This document shows positions 7,157 through 16,303 of a stretch of DNA of 64,000 bases, piece by piece. A model generated the notes under the pieces. The model searched no databases. It saw only the letters and a list, made by a program, of their open reading frames with translations, and had not been told where the DNA came from. Positions within the stretch are counted from its first letter, which is position 1. Every line of letters starts with the position of its first letter. The stretch comes from Microbacterium sp. LWO13-1.2 (lineage in GTDB: Bacteria; Actinomycetota; Actinomycetes; Actinomycetales; Microbacteriaceae): the NCBI RefSeq assembly GCF_038397725.1, contig NZ_CP151634.1, positions 3,100,001 through 3,164,000 of the forward strand, written 5' to 3'. Position numbers and translations under genes: made by a program.

Positions 7157-9514
7157 TTACGAGCTGACGTACTCCGCCAGATGCTCCCCCGTCAGCGTCG
7201 ATCGATCCGCCACGAGCTCTGCCGGAGTCCCCTCGAAGACGACACGCCCGCCGTCGTGACCGGCCCCCGGTCCGATGTCGATGATCCAATCGGCGTGCGC
7301 CATGACAGCCTGGTGATGCTCGATGACGATCACGGTCTTGCCGGAGTCGACGAGGTGATCCAGCAAACCGAGGATCTTCTCCACATCGGCCAGGTGCAGA
7401 CCGGTCGTGGGCTCGTCGAGTACGTATACATCGCCCTTCTCCCCCATCTGGATCGCCAGCTTGATGCGCTGACGTTCTCCTCCGGACAGGGTCGACAGCG
7501 GCTGGCCGAGCGATAGATAGCCGAGCCCGACGTCTTCGAGCCGACCGAGAATCGCCGCGGCCGCTGGAATCTTCGCCTCCCCTTCCGAGAAGAACCCGCG
7601 GGCTTCTGACACCGGCAGATCCAGGACCTCGGTGATGTCGCGCCCTGCCAGCTTGTACTCGAGCACGCCCGCCTGGAAGCGCTTGCCTCCGCAGTCCTCA
7701 CAGGGTGTCTCGATGGTGTCCATGAAACCGAGTTCGGTGATGATGACGCCAGCGCCCTTGCAACTCGGGCATGCGCCCTCGGAGTTCGCGCTGAACAGTG
7801 CCGGCTTCACGCCGTTCGCCTTCGCGAAGGCCTTTCGGATCGGCTCGAGCAGCCCCGTGTACGTGGCCGGGTTGCTGCGCCGCGAGCCCTTGATCGCGCC
7901 CTGGTCGATCGACACGACACCCTCGCGCTTCGAGACGGAGCCGTGGATGAGCGAGCTCTTCCCTGAGCCGGCCACTCCGGTCACGACCGTCAGCACGCCC
8001 AGGGGGATGTCGACATCGACGTCCTGGAGATTGTTCGCCGTGGCGCCGCGCACCTCGATCGCACCGTCGCCGGTGCGGACCTCTGCCTTGATCGCAGCAC
8101 GATCTTCCAGATGGTTGCCCGTGAGTGTGCCACTGGCCTTGAGTCCGGCGACGTCGCCCTCGAAGCAGATCGTTCCGCCGCGGCTTCCGGCGCCGGGACC
8201 GAGGTCGACGACGTGATCCCCGATCGCGATCGTCTCTGGCTTGTGCTCGACGACCAACACGGTGTTGCCCTTGTCCCGCAACTTCAGCAGCAGCGAGTTC
8301 ATCCGCTGGATGTCATGCGGGTGCAGCCCGATCGTCGGCTCGTCGAAGACGTAAGTGATGTCGGTCAGCGACGAACCCAGATGACGCAGCATCTTGATGC
8401 GCTGCGCCTCTCCCCCGGACAGAGTGCCTGACGGCCGGTCGAGGCTGAGATATCCGAGTCCGAGAGTCACGAATGCGTCGAGGTTCGCGCTCAACGCCTG
8501 CAGCAGAGGCGCCGCCTCGGGAAGCTTCAACCCACGCACCCACACGGCGAGATCGGTCACCTGCATCCGGCAGGCATCCGCGATGCTCACCCCGTCGATC
8601 TTCGACGATCGCGCTCCTTCAGTGAGCCGAGTCCCGTCGCATTCAGGGCAGACGGCGAACGTCGCGACGCGCTGCACGAAAGCGCGGATGTGGGGCTGCA
8701 AAGCGTCGATGTCCTTCGAGAGCATCGATTTCGTGATCTTCGGGATCAGGCCCTCATAGGTCATGTTGATCCCGGAGATCTTGACTTTGGTGACCTCGCC
8801 GTAGAGGAACAGATGGCGCTGCTTCTCGGTGAAATCGGCGATCGGCTTGTCGGCGGGATAGAAGCCGGAGGCCGAGAACCCCTTCACCATCCAGCCGTCC
8901 GCTGTGTATCCGGGGACCATGATGGCGCCGTCGTCCAGCGACTTCGATTCGTCGACGATCTGTGCCAGATCGAGATCGGAGACCGCTCCCCTGCCCTCGC
9001 ATCGCGGGCACATGCCGCCGAGATAGATGGCGTCCTTGACGATCTTCTTCTCGCCGCCGGGCCCCGTCATCACACCGCTCGCTCTTTGCGTGGGGATGTT
9101 GAAGGAGAACGCCGTCGGTCCACCGATATACGGATGCCCGAGCTTGCTGAACAGGATGCGCAGCATCGCGTTCGCGTCGGTCACCGTGCCGACCGTCGAA
9201 CGCGGGTTCGCGCCGAGACGCTCCTGATCGACGATGATCGCGGTCGTCAGCCCCTCCAGCACATCGACATCCGGACGCGGCACCGACGGCATGAACCCCT
9301 GGACGAAGGCGCTGTACGTCTCGTCGATCATCCGTCGCGACTCCGCGGCGATGGTGTCGAAGACGAGTGAGCTCTTCCCCGACCCTGATACCCCCGTGAA
9401 CACGGTGAGCCGCCGCTTCGGGATATCGACGCTGATGTCCTTCAAGTTGTTCTCGCGCGCACCCTGCACACGGATCAGGTCATGGGTATCGGCTGCATGG
9501 GCGGCAGAGCTCAT
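7157..9514 (-). CDS. UvrA-like excinuclease ATPase (short, drug-resistance type)
   Basis: A 785-residue paralogue of UvrA, shorter than the about 950-residue housekeeping UvrA. Two ABC units are visible: Walker A motifs GVSGSGKSS (41-49) and GVAGSGKSS (513-521), ABC signatures LSGGE at 365-369 and again near 700, and Zn-binding pairs CPRC (169-172) and CPEC (289-292). Such short UvrA-like proteins (DrrC-like) are linked to resistance against DNA-intercalating drugs or unknown DNA adducts. A good RBS (AAGGA) precedes the ATG. It follows a VOC gene and an AraC regulator on the same strand by 36 bases, so the three probably form one operon. Confidence 0.88.
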   Translation of the reverse strand: MSSAAHAADTHDLIRVQGARENNLKDISVDIPKRRLTVFTGVSGSGKSSLVFDTIAAESRRMIDETYSAFVQGFMPSVPRPDVDVLEGLTTAIIVDQERLGANPRSTVGTVTDANAMLRILFSKLGHPYIGGPTAFSFNIPTQRASGVMTGPGGEKKIVKDAIYLGGMCPRCEGRGAVSDLDLAQIVDESKSLDDGAIMVPGYTADGWMVKGFSASGFYPADKPIADFTEKQRHLFLYGEVTKVKISGINMTYEGLIPKITKSMLSKDIDALQPHIRAFVQRVATFAVCPECDGTRLTEGARSSKIDGVSIADACRMQVTDLAVWVRGLKLPEAAPLLQALSANLDAFVTLGLGYLSLDRPSGTLSGGEAQRIKMLRHLGSSLTDITYVFDEPTIGLHPHDIQRMNSLLLKLRDKGNTVLVVEHKPETIAIGDHVVDLGPGAGSRGGTICFEGDVAGLKASGTLTGNHLEDRAAIKAEVRTGDGAIEVRGATANNLQDVDVDIPLGVLTVVTGVAGSGKSSLIHGSVSKREGVVSIDQGAIKGSRRSNPATYTGLLEPIRKAFAKANGVKPALFSANSEGACPSCKGAGVIITELGFMDTIETPCEDCGGKRFQAGVLEYKLAGRDITEVLDLPVSEARGFFSEGEAKIPAAAAILGRLEDVGLGYLSLGQPLSTLSGGERQRIKLAIQMGEKGDVYVLDEPTTGLHLADVEKILGLLDHLVDSGKTVIVIEHHQAVMAHADWIIDIGPGAGHDGGRVVFEGTPAELVADRSTLTGEHLAEYVSS

Positions 9515-9550
9515 CAGTGTCCTTCGGGGTTCGAGAGTGAGAGGGGAAGG

Positions 9551-9970
9551 TCAGGCGGTCTGATTGATGCGGAGCAGGTTTCCCGCAGGATCGCGGAATG
9601 CGCAGTCACGGACACCATAAGGCTGTTCCATCGGCTCCTGAACGACGTCGGCGCCCTTCTCGACGAGGCGTTCGAACAGGGCATCCAGATCGTCACTTGC
9701 CAGCGTCAGCGCCGAGTAGCTCCCCTTGGCGATGAGCTCGAGAATCGTCTGACGCTCAGCGTCGGTGATTCCCGGGTCCGTTGCCGGTGGATGCAGGACG
9801 ATCGATGTGTCGGGCTGCCCCTCGGGGCCGACGGTCAGCCAGCGCAGGCCGTCATAACCGACGTCGTTGCGCACCTCGAACCCGAGGGCGTCGCGATAGA
9901 AAGCGAGCGCAGCCTCGGCATCGGTGTGCGGGAGAAATGCGTAATGGATGCTGATATTCATGGTGTTCAC
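9551..9970 (-). CDS. VOC superfamily (glyoxalase/bleomycin-resistance fold) protein
   Basis: A 139-residue one-domain VOC protein: HYAFLPHTDAEAALAFYRDAL near the N-terminus and DPAGNLLRINQ at the C-terminus are the usual first and last strands, with a paired beta-alpha-beta arrangement between. VOC proteins bind a metal or a small molecule; members act as glyoxalases, dioxygenases or drug-sequestering resistance proteins. The start overlaps the stop of the AraC gene by four bases (ATGA), so translation is likely coupled; a second in-frame ATG three codons later is possible. Downstream is the UvrA-like ATPase. Confidence 0.82.
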   Translation of the reverse strand: MNTMNISIHYAFLPHTDAEAALAFYRDALGFEVRNDVGYDGLRWLTVGPEGQPDTSIVLHPPATDPGITDAERQTILELIAKGSYSALTLASDDLDALFERLVEKGADVVQEPMEQPYGVRDCAFRDPAGNLLRINQTA

Positions 9971-10407
9971 ACTATGTTCGCGTCGGTGCGGGGCGCTTCT
10001 TGATTCCTGATCGGTCGGATGACCTGCTTCGCCTGGAACGTCGGGATCCCGTCCACGTTGGCGGCGCGTTCACGGTACACGCTGGGTGAGACACCGACCA
10101 GTTCGGTGAATCGGGTGCTGAAGGTGCCGAGCGATGAGCATCCGACCTCGAAGCACACGTCGGTGACGCTCAGATCGCCGCGTCGCAGCAACGCCATGGC
10201 CCGCTCGATACGTCTGGTCATGAGATAGGAGTATGGCGACTCGCCGTAGGCCTCACGGAACTTCCGACTCAGATGCCCCGCCGACATATGCACGCCCCTC
10301 GCCAGAGCCTCCACGTCGAGCGGACGCGCGTAGTCCCGATCGATTCGATCACGCACCTTCCGCATGACCGCGAGTTCACGGAGTCGGGCATCGTCGACAG
10401 GTGTCAC
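9967..10407 (-). CDS. AraC-family transcriptional regulator, DNA-binding domain only
   Basis: About 146 residues, from a GTG at 10407 with AGGA seven bases upstream; a longer frame from a TTG lacks an RBS. The whole protein is the two helix-turn-helix domain of AraC/XylS regulators: VEALARGVHMSAGHLSRKF is the first HTH, and VTDVCFEVGCSSLGTFSTRF with GVSPSVYRER the second. No ligand-binding domain is present, so it resembles SoxS/MarA-like regulators whose activity is set by their level. It is the first gene of the operon with VOC and UvrA-like genes and probably controls them and itself. The divergent HdeD-like gene shares the 136-base upstream region. Confidence 0.85.
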   Translation of the reverse strand: MTPVDDARLRELAVMRKVRDRIDRDYARPLDVEALARGVHMSAGHLSRKFREAYGESPYSYLMTRRIERAMALLRRGDLSVTDVCFEVGCSSLGTFSTRFTELVGVSPSVYRERAANVDGIPTFQAKQVIRPIRNQEAPRTDANIV

Positions 10408-10543
10408 GAATCGATCCTGGCACGCACAGGCGTCTCCGCCTATGACGTCTTGCAACGCCCCGAGACGACCACTCCCCTGTTCTTGGCCCTTTCGGCGCTA
10501 CGCTGAGGCCAACCTCACAGGATGTTCTCAGAAAGGGCCCAAA

Positions 10544-11098
10544 ATGTCCGAATCATTCACGGAAGCGCGGTCGGCTCTCAAGTCGATCCGCATCACGCTC
10601 GCGATCTCCGGCGCACTTGCACTGATCGCCGGCCTCGTGCTCCTGATCTGGCCGGTGAAGTCGGCGGTCATCATCACCGGGATCTTCGCCTCGTACCTGA
10701 TCATCGCCGGACTCGTCTACGTCGGGATCGGCATCTTCTCCGGCAACAAGGGATGGGCGCGTATCGGGCACCTCGTGCTCGGACTGCTGTACATCGTCGC
10801 GGGCGTCATCGCCTTCACGAACCTCACCGCGGCCGCAGCGAGCCTGGCGATCATCGTCGTGATCTTCATCGGCATCAGCTGGATCGTGGACGGAGTCGTC
10901 TCCCTCACGCTGCTCGGTCAGGACGGCTCCCGAGTCTGGACGCTGCTCTACGCGCTTCTGAGCGTCGTGGCCGGCATCGCCGTCCTCACGCTCGGGTTCG
11001 CAGCCGTGCCGCTCTTCTGGCTGCTCCTTGCCGCTTCTCTGATCGCGCTCGGCATCGTGCAGATCGTTCGCGCGATCACCCTCGGCAAGTCGGCGTAA
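10544..11098 (+). CDS. HdeD/DUF308-family membrane protein
   Basis: A 184-residue protein almost entirely made of hydrophobic helices, six in number, arranged as three repeats with the YLIIAGLVYVGIGIF-type pattern of DUF308/HdeD proteins. In enterobacteria HdeD is linked to acid resistance; in actinobacteria the role is unknown. The chosen ATG at 10544 has a good RBS (AGAAAGGG) and leaves out a longer frame that would run antisense into the AraC gene. It is monocistronic, followed by a clear terminator, and divergent from the araC-VOC-uvrA operon. Confidence 0.8.
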   Translation: MSESFTEARSALKSIRITLAISGALALIAGLVLLIWPVKSAVIITGIFASYLIIAGLVYVGIGIFSGNKGWARIGHLVLGLLYIVAGVIAFTNLTAAAASLAIIVVIFIGISWIVDGVVSLTLLGQDGSRVWTLLYALLSVVAGIAVLTLGFAAVPLFWLLLAASLIALGIVQIVRAITLGKSA

Positions 11099-11114
11099 CA
11101 GCCCCTGCGACGCG

Positions 11115-11160
11115 AATCGGCCCCGTTCTGCACAACAGCAGACCGGGGCCGATTCCGTTG
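11115..11160 (+). terminator. Rho-independent terminator after the HdeD-like gene
   Basis: The arms AATCGGCCCCG (11115-11125) and CGGGGCCGATT (11144-11154) form an 11-bp stem followed by CCGTTG. The stem starts 17 bases after the stop codon. It can also serve the convergent SDR gene, whose stop is at 11195. Confidence 0.7.
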
Positions 11161-11194
11161 CCGATCAGCTTGGCGCCGGTCGGTGGCGTTCAGT

Positions 11195-11959
11195 TCACTC
11201 AGCCGCGAACGCGCTCACATCGCCGACGAGGCGCGTGTTGTCGGCCGGCACAGGATCGACGGCCGCCTGCGCGACCTCGGCCGCGAACTCGGAGACGTTG
11301 TAGAGCTTGCCGGCCGATTCGCGCCGCTCGGCGATGGCGCCAGGATTGGCGCGCTCGAGAAGCGTGGCCGTGATCGTGCCTTCGATCATGTCGCCGGAGA
11401 CGACCGTGAAGCCGACGCCCTTCTCGGCGAGGCCAGGGATGAGCTCGCGCAGTGCGTCTTCTCCGGCACGCTTGGAGAGCGCGACCGGCTCGTATTCCGG
11501 CATGGTCGGCGTCGTCCGGATGAAATGAGCCTGGTGGCTGGTCACGAAGACCACACGGGCGCCATCACCCAGAAGCGGGAGCGCGGCGTTCAGCACGTTG
11601 AGCTGAGCATCGCGATTGAGCGTCAGCGCGTAGTCCTCGGCCATGCCGGATTCCATGCCACCGGACGCGTTGAGCACGAGGATGTCGAGACTCCCGAACT
11701 CCTCGCGTACCGCGTCGAACATGTCGGAGACGGATGCGGGATCGGTGAGGTCGGCGGCCACGGTGAGGACGCGCCGCCCGAGAGCGCGCAGTTCGACGGC
11801 GAGCTTCTCAGCGCGCGGCGCCTTGTTGCGGAAGTTGATGACGACATCGGCGCCCGCTTCCGCGAGATACCGGATGGTGTCGGCGCCGATCCCCCGGGAT
11901 GATCCGGTGACAAGAGCGACCTTGCCGTCGAGGGAACCTGCGGGGAGAAGCTCGGTCAC
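11195..11959 (-). CDS. Short-chain dehydrogenase/reductase (SDR)
   Basis: A 254-residue Rossmann-fold oxidoreductase. TGSSRGIG (about 18-25) is the cofactor-binding glycine motif, NASGG the structural NAG-like motif, and the active-site region holds Ser in VTSHQAHF and a downstream Y-x-x-x-K-equivalent YEPVALSK (Tyr to Lys spaced by six, not three). That last spacing is unusual, so catalytic competence is less certain. A cofactor preference for NADP(H) is suggested by SSRG plus the basic residue after it. The GTG at 11959 has AAGGAG at good spacing and is preferred over an ATG 12 codons upstream. Substrate unknown. Confidence 0.82.
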   Translation of the reverse strand: MTELLPAGSLDGKVALVTGSSRGIGADTIRYLAEAGADVVINFRNKAPRAEKLAVELRALGRRVLTVAADLTDPASVSDMFDAVREEFGSLDILVLNASGGMESGMAEDYALTLNRDAQLNVLNAALPLLGDGARVVFVTSHQAHFIRTTPTMPEYEPVALSKRAGEDALRELIPGLAEKGVGFTVVSGDMIEGTITATLLERANPGAIAERRESAGKLYNVSEFAAEVAQAAVDPVPADNTRLVGDVSAFAAE

Positions 11960-12079
11960 GGTGACTCCTTGTGATGCGTGAGACGCCGCGATCACGCGAC
12001 ATCCTCACACTATCAATCCCCGCTCCCGACACCCGATCCGAGCCAGGGCGCGTGATAGGTTGACCGCAAAGGAGAGCGC

Positions 12080-12553
12080 ATGGACACTTTCGCCACATTC
12101 GTTCAGTTCATCGACCAGTGGGCATGGATCGGCTGGCTCGTCCTGATCGCCGCTTTCCTGGTGATCGAGATGCTGACACTCGATTTCACCTTCCTGATGC
12201 TGAGTTTCGGCAGCGCGATCGGTCTCGTCACCGATCTCGTCGGGGTTCCGGTGTGGGTGCAGGTGATCATCGCTGCCGCAGCTGCCGCGATCTTCATCCT
12301 CTTCCTGCGTCCGCCGCTGCTCAAGCGCCTTCGTCGCGGCGAGGACCCGACCAAATCGAACGTCGACGCCCTCATCGACCTCCGTGGCATCGCGCTGCAT
12401 GAGATCACGCAGGTATCGGGACAGGTGAAGCTGAGCAACGGCGACACCTGGACCGCACGAACCCCCGCCGGTGTGCCCATTCCGCAGGGCGCGACGATCG
12501 CGATCACCGCGGTCAGCGGCGCGACCGCCATCGTCCGACCCGTCAACGACTAG
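12080..12553 (+). CDS. NfeD-family membrane protein
   Basis: A 157-residue NfeD-like protein. The N-terminal half has three membrane helices (WAWIGWLVLIAAFLVIEM, an LSFG-containing helix and a third ending at LRPPLLKRL), and the C-terminal half is the OB-fold domain (GQVKLSNGDTWTAR ... VSGATAIVRPV). NfeD proteins pair with SPFH/stomatin proteins in flotillin-like membrane assemblies. The gene is 9 bases upstream of the SPFH gene, with AAAGGAGAG before its ATG, and starts a three-gene operon. The short form without the ClpP-like protease part is the common one beside stomatins. Confidence 0.88.
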   Translation: MDTFATFVQFIDQWAWIGWLVLIAAFLVIEMLTLDFTFLMLSFGSAIGLVTDLVGVPVWVQVIIAAAAAAIFILFLRPPLLKRLRRGEDPTKSNVDALIDLRGIALHEITQVSGQVKLSNGDTWTARTPAGVPIPQGATIAITAVSGATAIVRPVND

Positions 12554-12562
12554 GAGACTTCA

Positions 12563-13498
12563 GTGAACGATTCCTCGTTCATCCCGACCGCGATCCTCTG
12601 GATCCTGGTGGTCGCGATCATCATCTTCGTGGTGGTGACCATCGCCCGATCGATCCGGATCATCCCGCAGGCGACTGCGGGAGTCGTCGAGCGGCTCGGC
12701 CGGTACCACAAGACCCTGATGCCCGGTCTGAACATCCTGGTGCCCTTCATCGATCGCCTCCGCCCGCTTATCGACATGCGTGAGCAGGTCGTCTCATTCC
12801 CTCCGCAGCCGGTGATCACGGAAGACAACCTCGTCGTCTCGATCGACACGGTCGTGTACTTCCAGGTGACGGATGCTCGAGCGGCGACCTACGAGATCGC
12901 GAACTACCTCGGCGCCGTCGAGCAGCTCACGACCACCACGCTCCGCAACGTCGTCGGTGGTCTGAACCTCGAAGAGGCGCTCACGAGCCGCGACAACATC
13001 AACGGCCAGCTGCGCGTCGTCCTCGATGAGGCCACGGGCAAGTGGGGAATCCGCGTCGGCCGCGTCGAGCTCAAGGCGATCGACCCGCCCCTGTCCATTC
13101 AGGACTCGATGGAGAAGCAGATGCGCGCCGAGCGTGACCGCCGCGCCGCCATCCTGACGGCCGAGGGAACCAAGCAGTCCGCGATCCTCGAGGCTGAGGG
13201 CGCACGGCAGGCAGAGATCCTCCGCGCCGAAGGTGACAAGCAGGCCGCTGTCCTCCGCGCTCAGGGAGAGGCGGAGGCGATTCAGAACGTCTTCACCGCC
13301 ATCCACCAGGGCGCTCCGGACGACAAGCTGCTCGCGTATCAGTACCTGCAGATGCTGCCGAAGATCAGCGAGGGCCAGTCCAACAAGCTGTGGATCATCC
13401 CGAGTGAGCTCACCGAGGCGCTCAAGGGCATCGGCACCGCTTTCACGCCGCGTCCCGGATCCGGCCAGCCGCCGACCAGCCCACCTCCGGGCGTGTGA
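12563..13498 (+). CDS. SPFH/stomatin-family membrane protein (QmcA-like)
   Basis: A 311-residue SPFH-domain protein starting at a GTG preceded by AGGAG. One N-terminal membrane helix (about 8-28) is followed by the SPFH core (GVVERLGRYHKTLMPGLNIL) and a long coiled-coil with repeated AEG/EAEGA units (ILTAEGTKQSAILEAEGARQ onward to about 240). A Pro-rich tail closes the protein. Stomatin-like proteins form large membrane rings that scaffold proteases or organise lipid domains. It is translated from the same mRNA as the NfeD partner and overlaps the GDPD gene by four bases. Confidence 0.92.
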   Translation: MNDSSFIPTAILWILVVAIIIFVVVTIARSIRIIPQATAGVVERLGRYHKTLMPGLNILVPFIDRLRPLIDMREQVVSFPPQPVITEDNLVVSIDTVVYFQVTDARAATYEIANYLGAVEQLTTTTLRNVVGGLNLEEALTSRDNINGQLRVVLDEATGKWGIRVGRVELKAIDPPLSIQDSMEKQMRAERDRRAAILTAEGTKQSAILEAEGARQAEILRAEGDKQAAVLRAQGEAEAIQNVFTAIHQGAPDDKLLAYQYLQMLPKISEGQSNKLWIIPSELTEALKGIGTAFTPRPGSGQPPTSPPPGV

Positions 13499-14271
13499 CG
13501 CACCCCTATTTCGGCAAGGCGCGGCATCCTCGAGTCCTCGCCCATCGTGGTCTTCTCACCGCGGCGGGCGAGGATTCCGGTGTCTGGGACAACACGGCCG
13601 CGGCCTTCGCGGCCGCTCATGCCGCGGGAGCCGAGTACATAGAGACCGACTGCCAGGTCACCGCAGACGGTGACGTCGTGCTCTTCCATGACGTGACACT
13701 TCAGCGCCTCACCGGCGATCCACGGCGCGTCAATGAGGTGAGTACGGTCGAACTCGCTCGACTGTTCGCCGACCACGGCGGTCTTCTGACGGTGGCTGAG
13801 GCTCTGGACTCCTTCCCCACTGCGCGGTTCAACATCGATGTGAAGACCGCCGCCGCCGTGGAACCGTTGGGGACGATCCTCGCCGACCACACTCATCGTG
13901 TACTGGTCACGAGCTTCTCCGACGCGCGCCGACGCGCGACGATCGCTGCGGTGCTACGCGCCGGCGCCGCCATGCCTCCTGCCAGCTCAGCCGGAAGCCG
14001 CACCATTGCGGCGCTTCGCGGGTTGTCCTCGGTGCGCCTCTCCCCCGCGCGTCTCCTCCGCGACATCGACGCGCTGCAGATTCCGGAGAGACACGGCGCG
14101 ATACGCGTGCTCACACCGGCCCTCCTGCGCGCCGCACATCGGCACGGCGTGGAAGTCCACGTCTGGACCGTCAACGAACCCTCAGACATGCAACGGCTCG
14201 TGAGGCTCGGCGTCGACGGCATCGTCTCGGACCGTGCCGACATCGCGGTGAAGACCGTCCAATCGTTCTGA
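13495..14271 (+). CDS. Glycerophosphodiester phosphodiesterase
   Basis: A 258-residue GDPD of the TIM-barrel family, which hydrolyses glycerophosphodiesters to glycerol-3-phosphate and an alcohol. Signatures: LAHRG (the first catalytic His near residue 17), ETDCQVTADGDVVLFHD (metal ligands Glu and Asp plus the second His), and VHVWTVNEPSDMQRLVRLGV with GIVSDR at the C-terminal end. No signal peptide, so cytoplasmic. Its GTG start overlaps the stop of the SPFH gene (GTGA), so translation is coupled to the NfeD-stomatin pair, suggesting a lipid-turnover link. Confidence 0.92.
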   Translation: MTHPYFGKARHPRVLAHRGLLTAAGEDSGVWDNTAAAFAAAHAAGAEYIETDCQVTADGDVVLFHDVTLQRLTGDPRRVNEVSTVELARLFADHGGLLTVAEALDSFPTARFNIDVKTAAAVEPLGTILADHTHRVLVTSFSDARRRATIAAVLRAGAAMPPASSAGSRTIAALRGLSSVRLSPARLLRDIDALQIPERHGAIRVLTPALLRAAHRHGVEVHVWTVNEPSDMQRLVRLGVDGIVSDRADIAVKTVQSF

Positions 14272-14389
14272 CCCCTCCGCACGTCCCTGGGCGCTGAGAT
14301 TCGACTGTGAATCCGGGCCAAAGGTCGCTGACATGGATGAAGCGCACAGGCTGAGGCGTTATACCTGACAACGACGAGAGGACCACACA

Positions 14390-14773
14390 ATGGCAGATCG
14401 CAGCCTGCGCGGCATCCGACTCGGCGCCCAGAGCCTACAGAGCGAAGAGGGCGTCGTTTTCATGGAACGCCGCGAGACCATTTACACCTGTGACGAGTGC
14501 GGACACGTCACCAACCTGATGTTCTCGGCCGAGGCCGAGCCGCCGCAGACCTGGGAGTGCCGCTCGTGCGGCGCTGACGCGCGTCTGAACATCGACGGTC
14601 AGGCCGTGACCCTCGAGGTCACCGACGAGAAGGCTGTGCGCACACACTGGGACATGCTCATGGAGCGCCGCACCCGGGCGGAACTCGAGGAACTGCTCGA
14701 AGAGCGCCTCGCCTTCATCCGCGCCCGCCGCGGTGCCGGTGAGGACCCGACCAGGGAGAAGATCGGCGCCTAA
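14390..14773 (+). CDS. rbpA: RNA polymerase-binding protein RbpA
   Basis: A 127-residue actinobacterial transcription factor that binds RNA polymerase with the group 1 sigma factor and stabilises open complexes. The N-terminal tail GIRLGAQSLQSEEG, the zinc-type cysteines of YTCDECG (near 34-37) and WECRSCG (near 57-60), and the C-terminal sigma-interacting helix WDMLMERRTRAELEELL are all present. A good RBS (GAGAGGA) precedes the ATG. Its stop overlaps the convergent lnt stop by four bases. It has its own promoter in the 118-base gap behind the GDPD gene. Confidence 0.96.
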   Translation: MADRSLRGIRLGAQSLQSEEGVVFMERRETIYTCDECGHVTNLMFSAEAEPPQTWECRSCGADARLNIDGQAVTLEVTDEKAVRTHWDMLMERRTRAELEELLEERLAFIRARRGAGEDPTREKIGA

Positions 14774-16293
14774 CGCCGACGTGCGCGCCACCCACTGAGG
14801 ATGAGCGCGCCCAATCCGCCCCACATCAGCAGTTGCTGAACCCAGGGGCCCAGCAGCACACCAGCCGTGAGGCCGGAGCGGAGCTCGACATCCTCGAGCA
14901 TCGCCCCGGCCTCATCTGCGTTCAGCGACACCACCGTCGAGCCGTCGGGGCGAATGATCTGGCTGGTGCCGACCGTCGAGATGTTCACCACGGTCCGGCC
15001 GGTCTCGATCGCCCGCATCCGCGCGATCGCGAGCTGCTGGAGATTCTCGTCGGTGCCACGGAAGTCGGCGTTGTTCGTCTGGAAGACCAGCACTTGCGCA
15101 CCGGCGTTCAGTCCCGCGTTGATGACATCGTCGTGGATCACATCGAAACAGATCGCCAGCCCGACCGTCGCGGCGTCCACCTCGACGACCGGCGGGTTCG
15201 TGCCCGGCGTGTATTCACGTTGGAGCAGACCGATCAGATCCGGAGCGAGTGCGTTGAAGAAAGCACGATCAGGCACGTACTCCCCGAACGGAACCGGATG
15301 CCGTTTGTCGTGCAGTTGATCCGCAGTGCCTGCCTGTGTCCACAGCAGCGAGGTGTTGAAGTATCTGTCGTCGCGCGCCGTCGCCGCGTTCACGAGAAGC
15401 GGCGCGTCGAGTCTGGTCGATAGCAGCGTCAGACGCCGAGCCAACGTCGGGTCCGCGGTGGGGTCCCCGTCGAGTGACCCTTCCGGCCAGACCACGAGGT
15501 CGACGTCCTCGCCGATGAGCGGCTTCGTCGCATCGGTCTGCGCCTGGATCACCGAGTACGGCTCACGGACGTCGAAGTAACCGGTCGGGCCGTTGCCCTG
15601 CACGGCGCCGATCCGCAGCGTGCCGGTGGGGGACGTCGGGAACAGCGGGGTGAAGAGCATCACCAGCACGAGGACGACCGGCGCGATGAGCCGCACCGGC
15701 CGCTGCCAGGCGCGCAGGCGGACGACTTCGATGAGCATCGCGACGAGCAGGATCATGAGGAAGCTCACACCGCTCACGCCGAGCCAGGATGAGATCGGAG
15801 CCAGCGGGCTCTGCGCCTGACTCATTCCGATGCGTGCCCACGGAAAGCCGCCATACGGCCAGGAGCCGACGAAGAGCTCACGACCGACCCAGAGGGCGGC
15901 GATGACGGCCGGGAGCCCGAGGAGACGCCCTGTGGTGCCGGGGAAGGCACGTGGCATCCAGCGATAGGCCAGCGCGATCGGAATGATGGCGACGGCGGTG
16001 AGGACGCCTTCCACGACGCTGAGGGCGGCCCACGGTATCGGGCCGAGATAGCGCGAGGTCCAGGAGACCAGCAGGGTGAAGAAAACGACTCCGTACACTG
16101 CGCCAACGAGCAGTGCTCCCCCGACGCGCCGACCGATCAGTGCCAGCAGCAGCAACGCCGCGGCGGGGAAGGCGAGAATCCAGGCGGCGACGTCCGGGTA
16201 GGCGAGATCCATCAGTCCGCCGGCGACCGCCGCGAAGACTACGGCAACCCAGAGCGGCAGGAGCGGCTTCAGGCGCGCGGGAGCGTTCGGCAT
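14770..16293 (-). CDS. lnt: Apolipoprotein N-acyltransferase
   Basis: About 507 residues from the ATG at 16293, which has a strong RBS (GAGGAGG); a longer frame runs into helY and is not real. The N-terminal third has six or seven membrane helices; the rest is an extracytoplasmic nitrilase-fold domain with the catalytic triad Glu (in WPEGSLDG), Lys (in DKRHPVPFGEYVP) and Cys (in LAICFDVIHDD). The enzyme adds the third acyl chain to lipoproteins. It is not fused to a Ppm1 mannosyltransferase, unlike the mycobacterial version. It follows helY by 10 bases at the end of the long minus-strand operon. Confidence 0.94.
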   Translation of the reverse strand: MPNAPARLKPLLPLWVAVVFAAVAGGLMDLAYPDVAAWILAFPAAALLLLALIGRRVGGALLVGAVYGVVFFTLLVSWTSRYLGPIPWAALSVVEGVLTAVAIIPIALAYRWMPRAFPGTTGRLLGLPAVIAALWVGRELFVGSWPYGGFPWARIGMSQAQSPLAPISSWLGVSGVSFLMILLVAMLIEVVRLRAWQRPVRLIAPVVLVLVMLFTPLFPTSPTGTLRIGAVQGNGPTGYFDVREPYSVIQAQTDATKPLIGEDVDLVVWPEGSLDGDPTADPTLARRLTLLSTRLDAPLLVNAATARDDRYFNTSLLWTQAGTADQLHDKRHPVPFGEYVPDRAFFNALAPDLIGLLQREYTPGTNPPVVEVDAATVGLAICFDVIHDDVINAGLNAGAQVLVFQTNNADFRGTDENLQQLAIARMRAIETGRTVVNISTVGTSQIIRPDGSTVVSLNADEAGAMLEDVELRSGLTAGVLLGPWVQQLLMWGGLGALILSGWRARRR

Positions 16294-16303
16294 CCGCCCC
16301 TCC

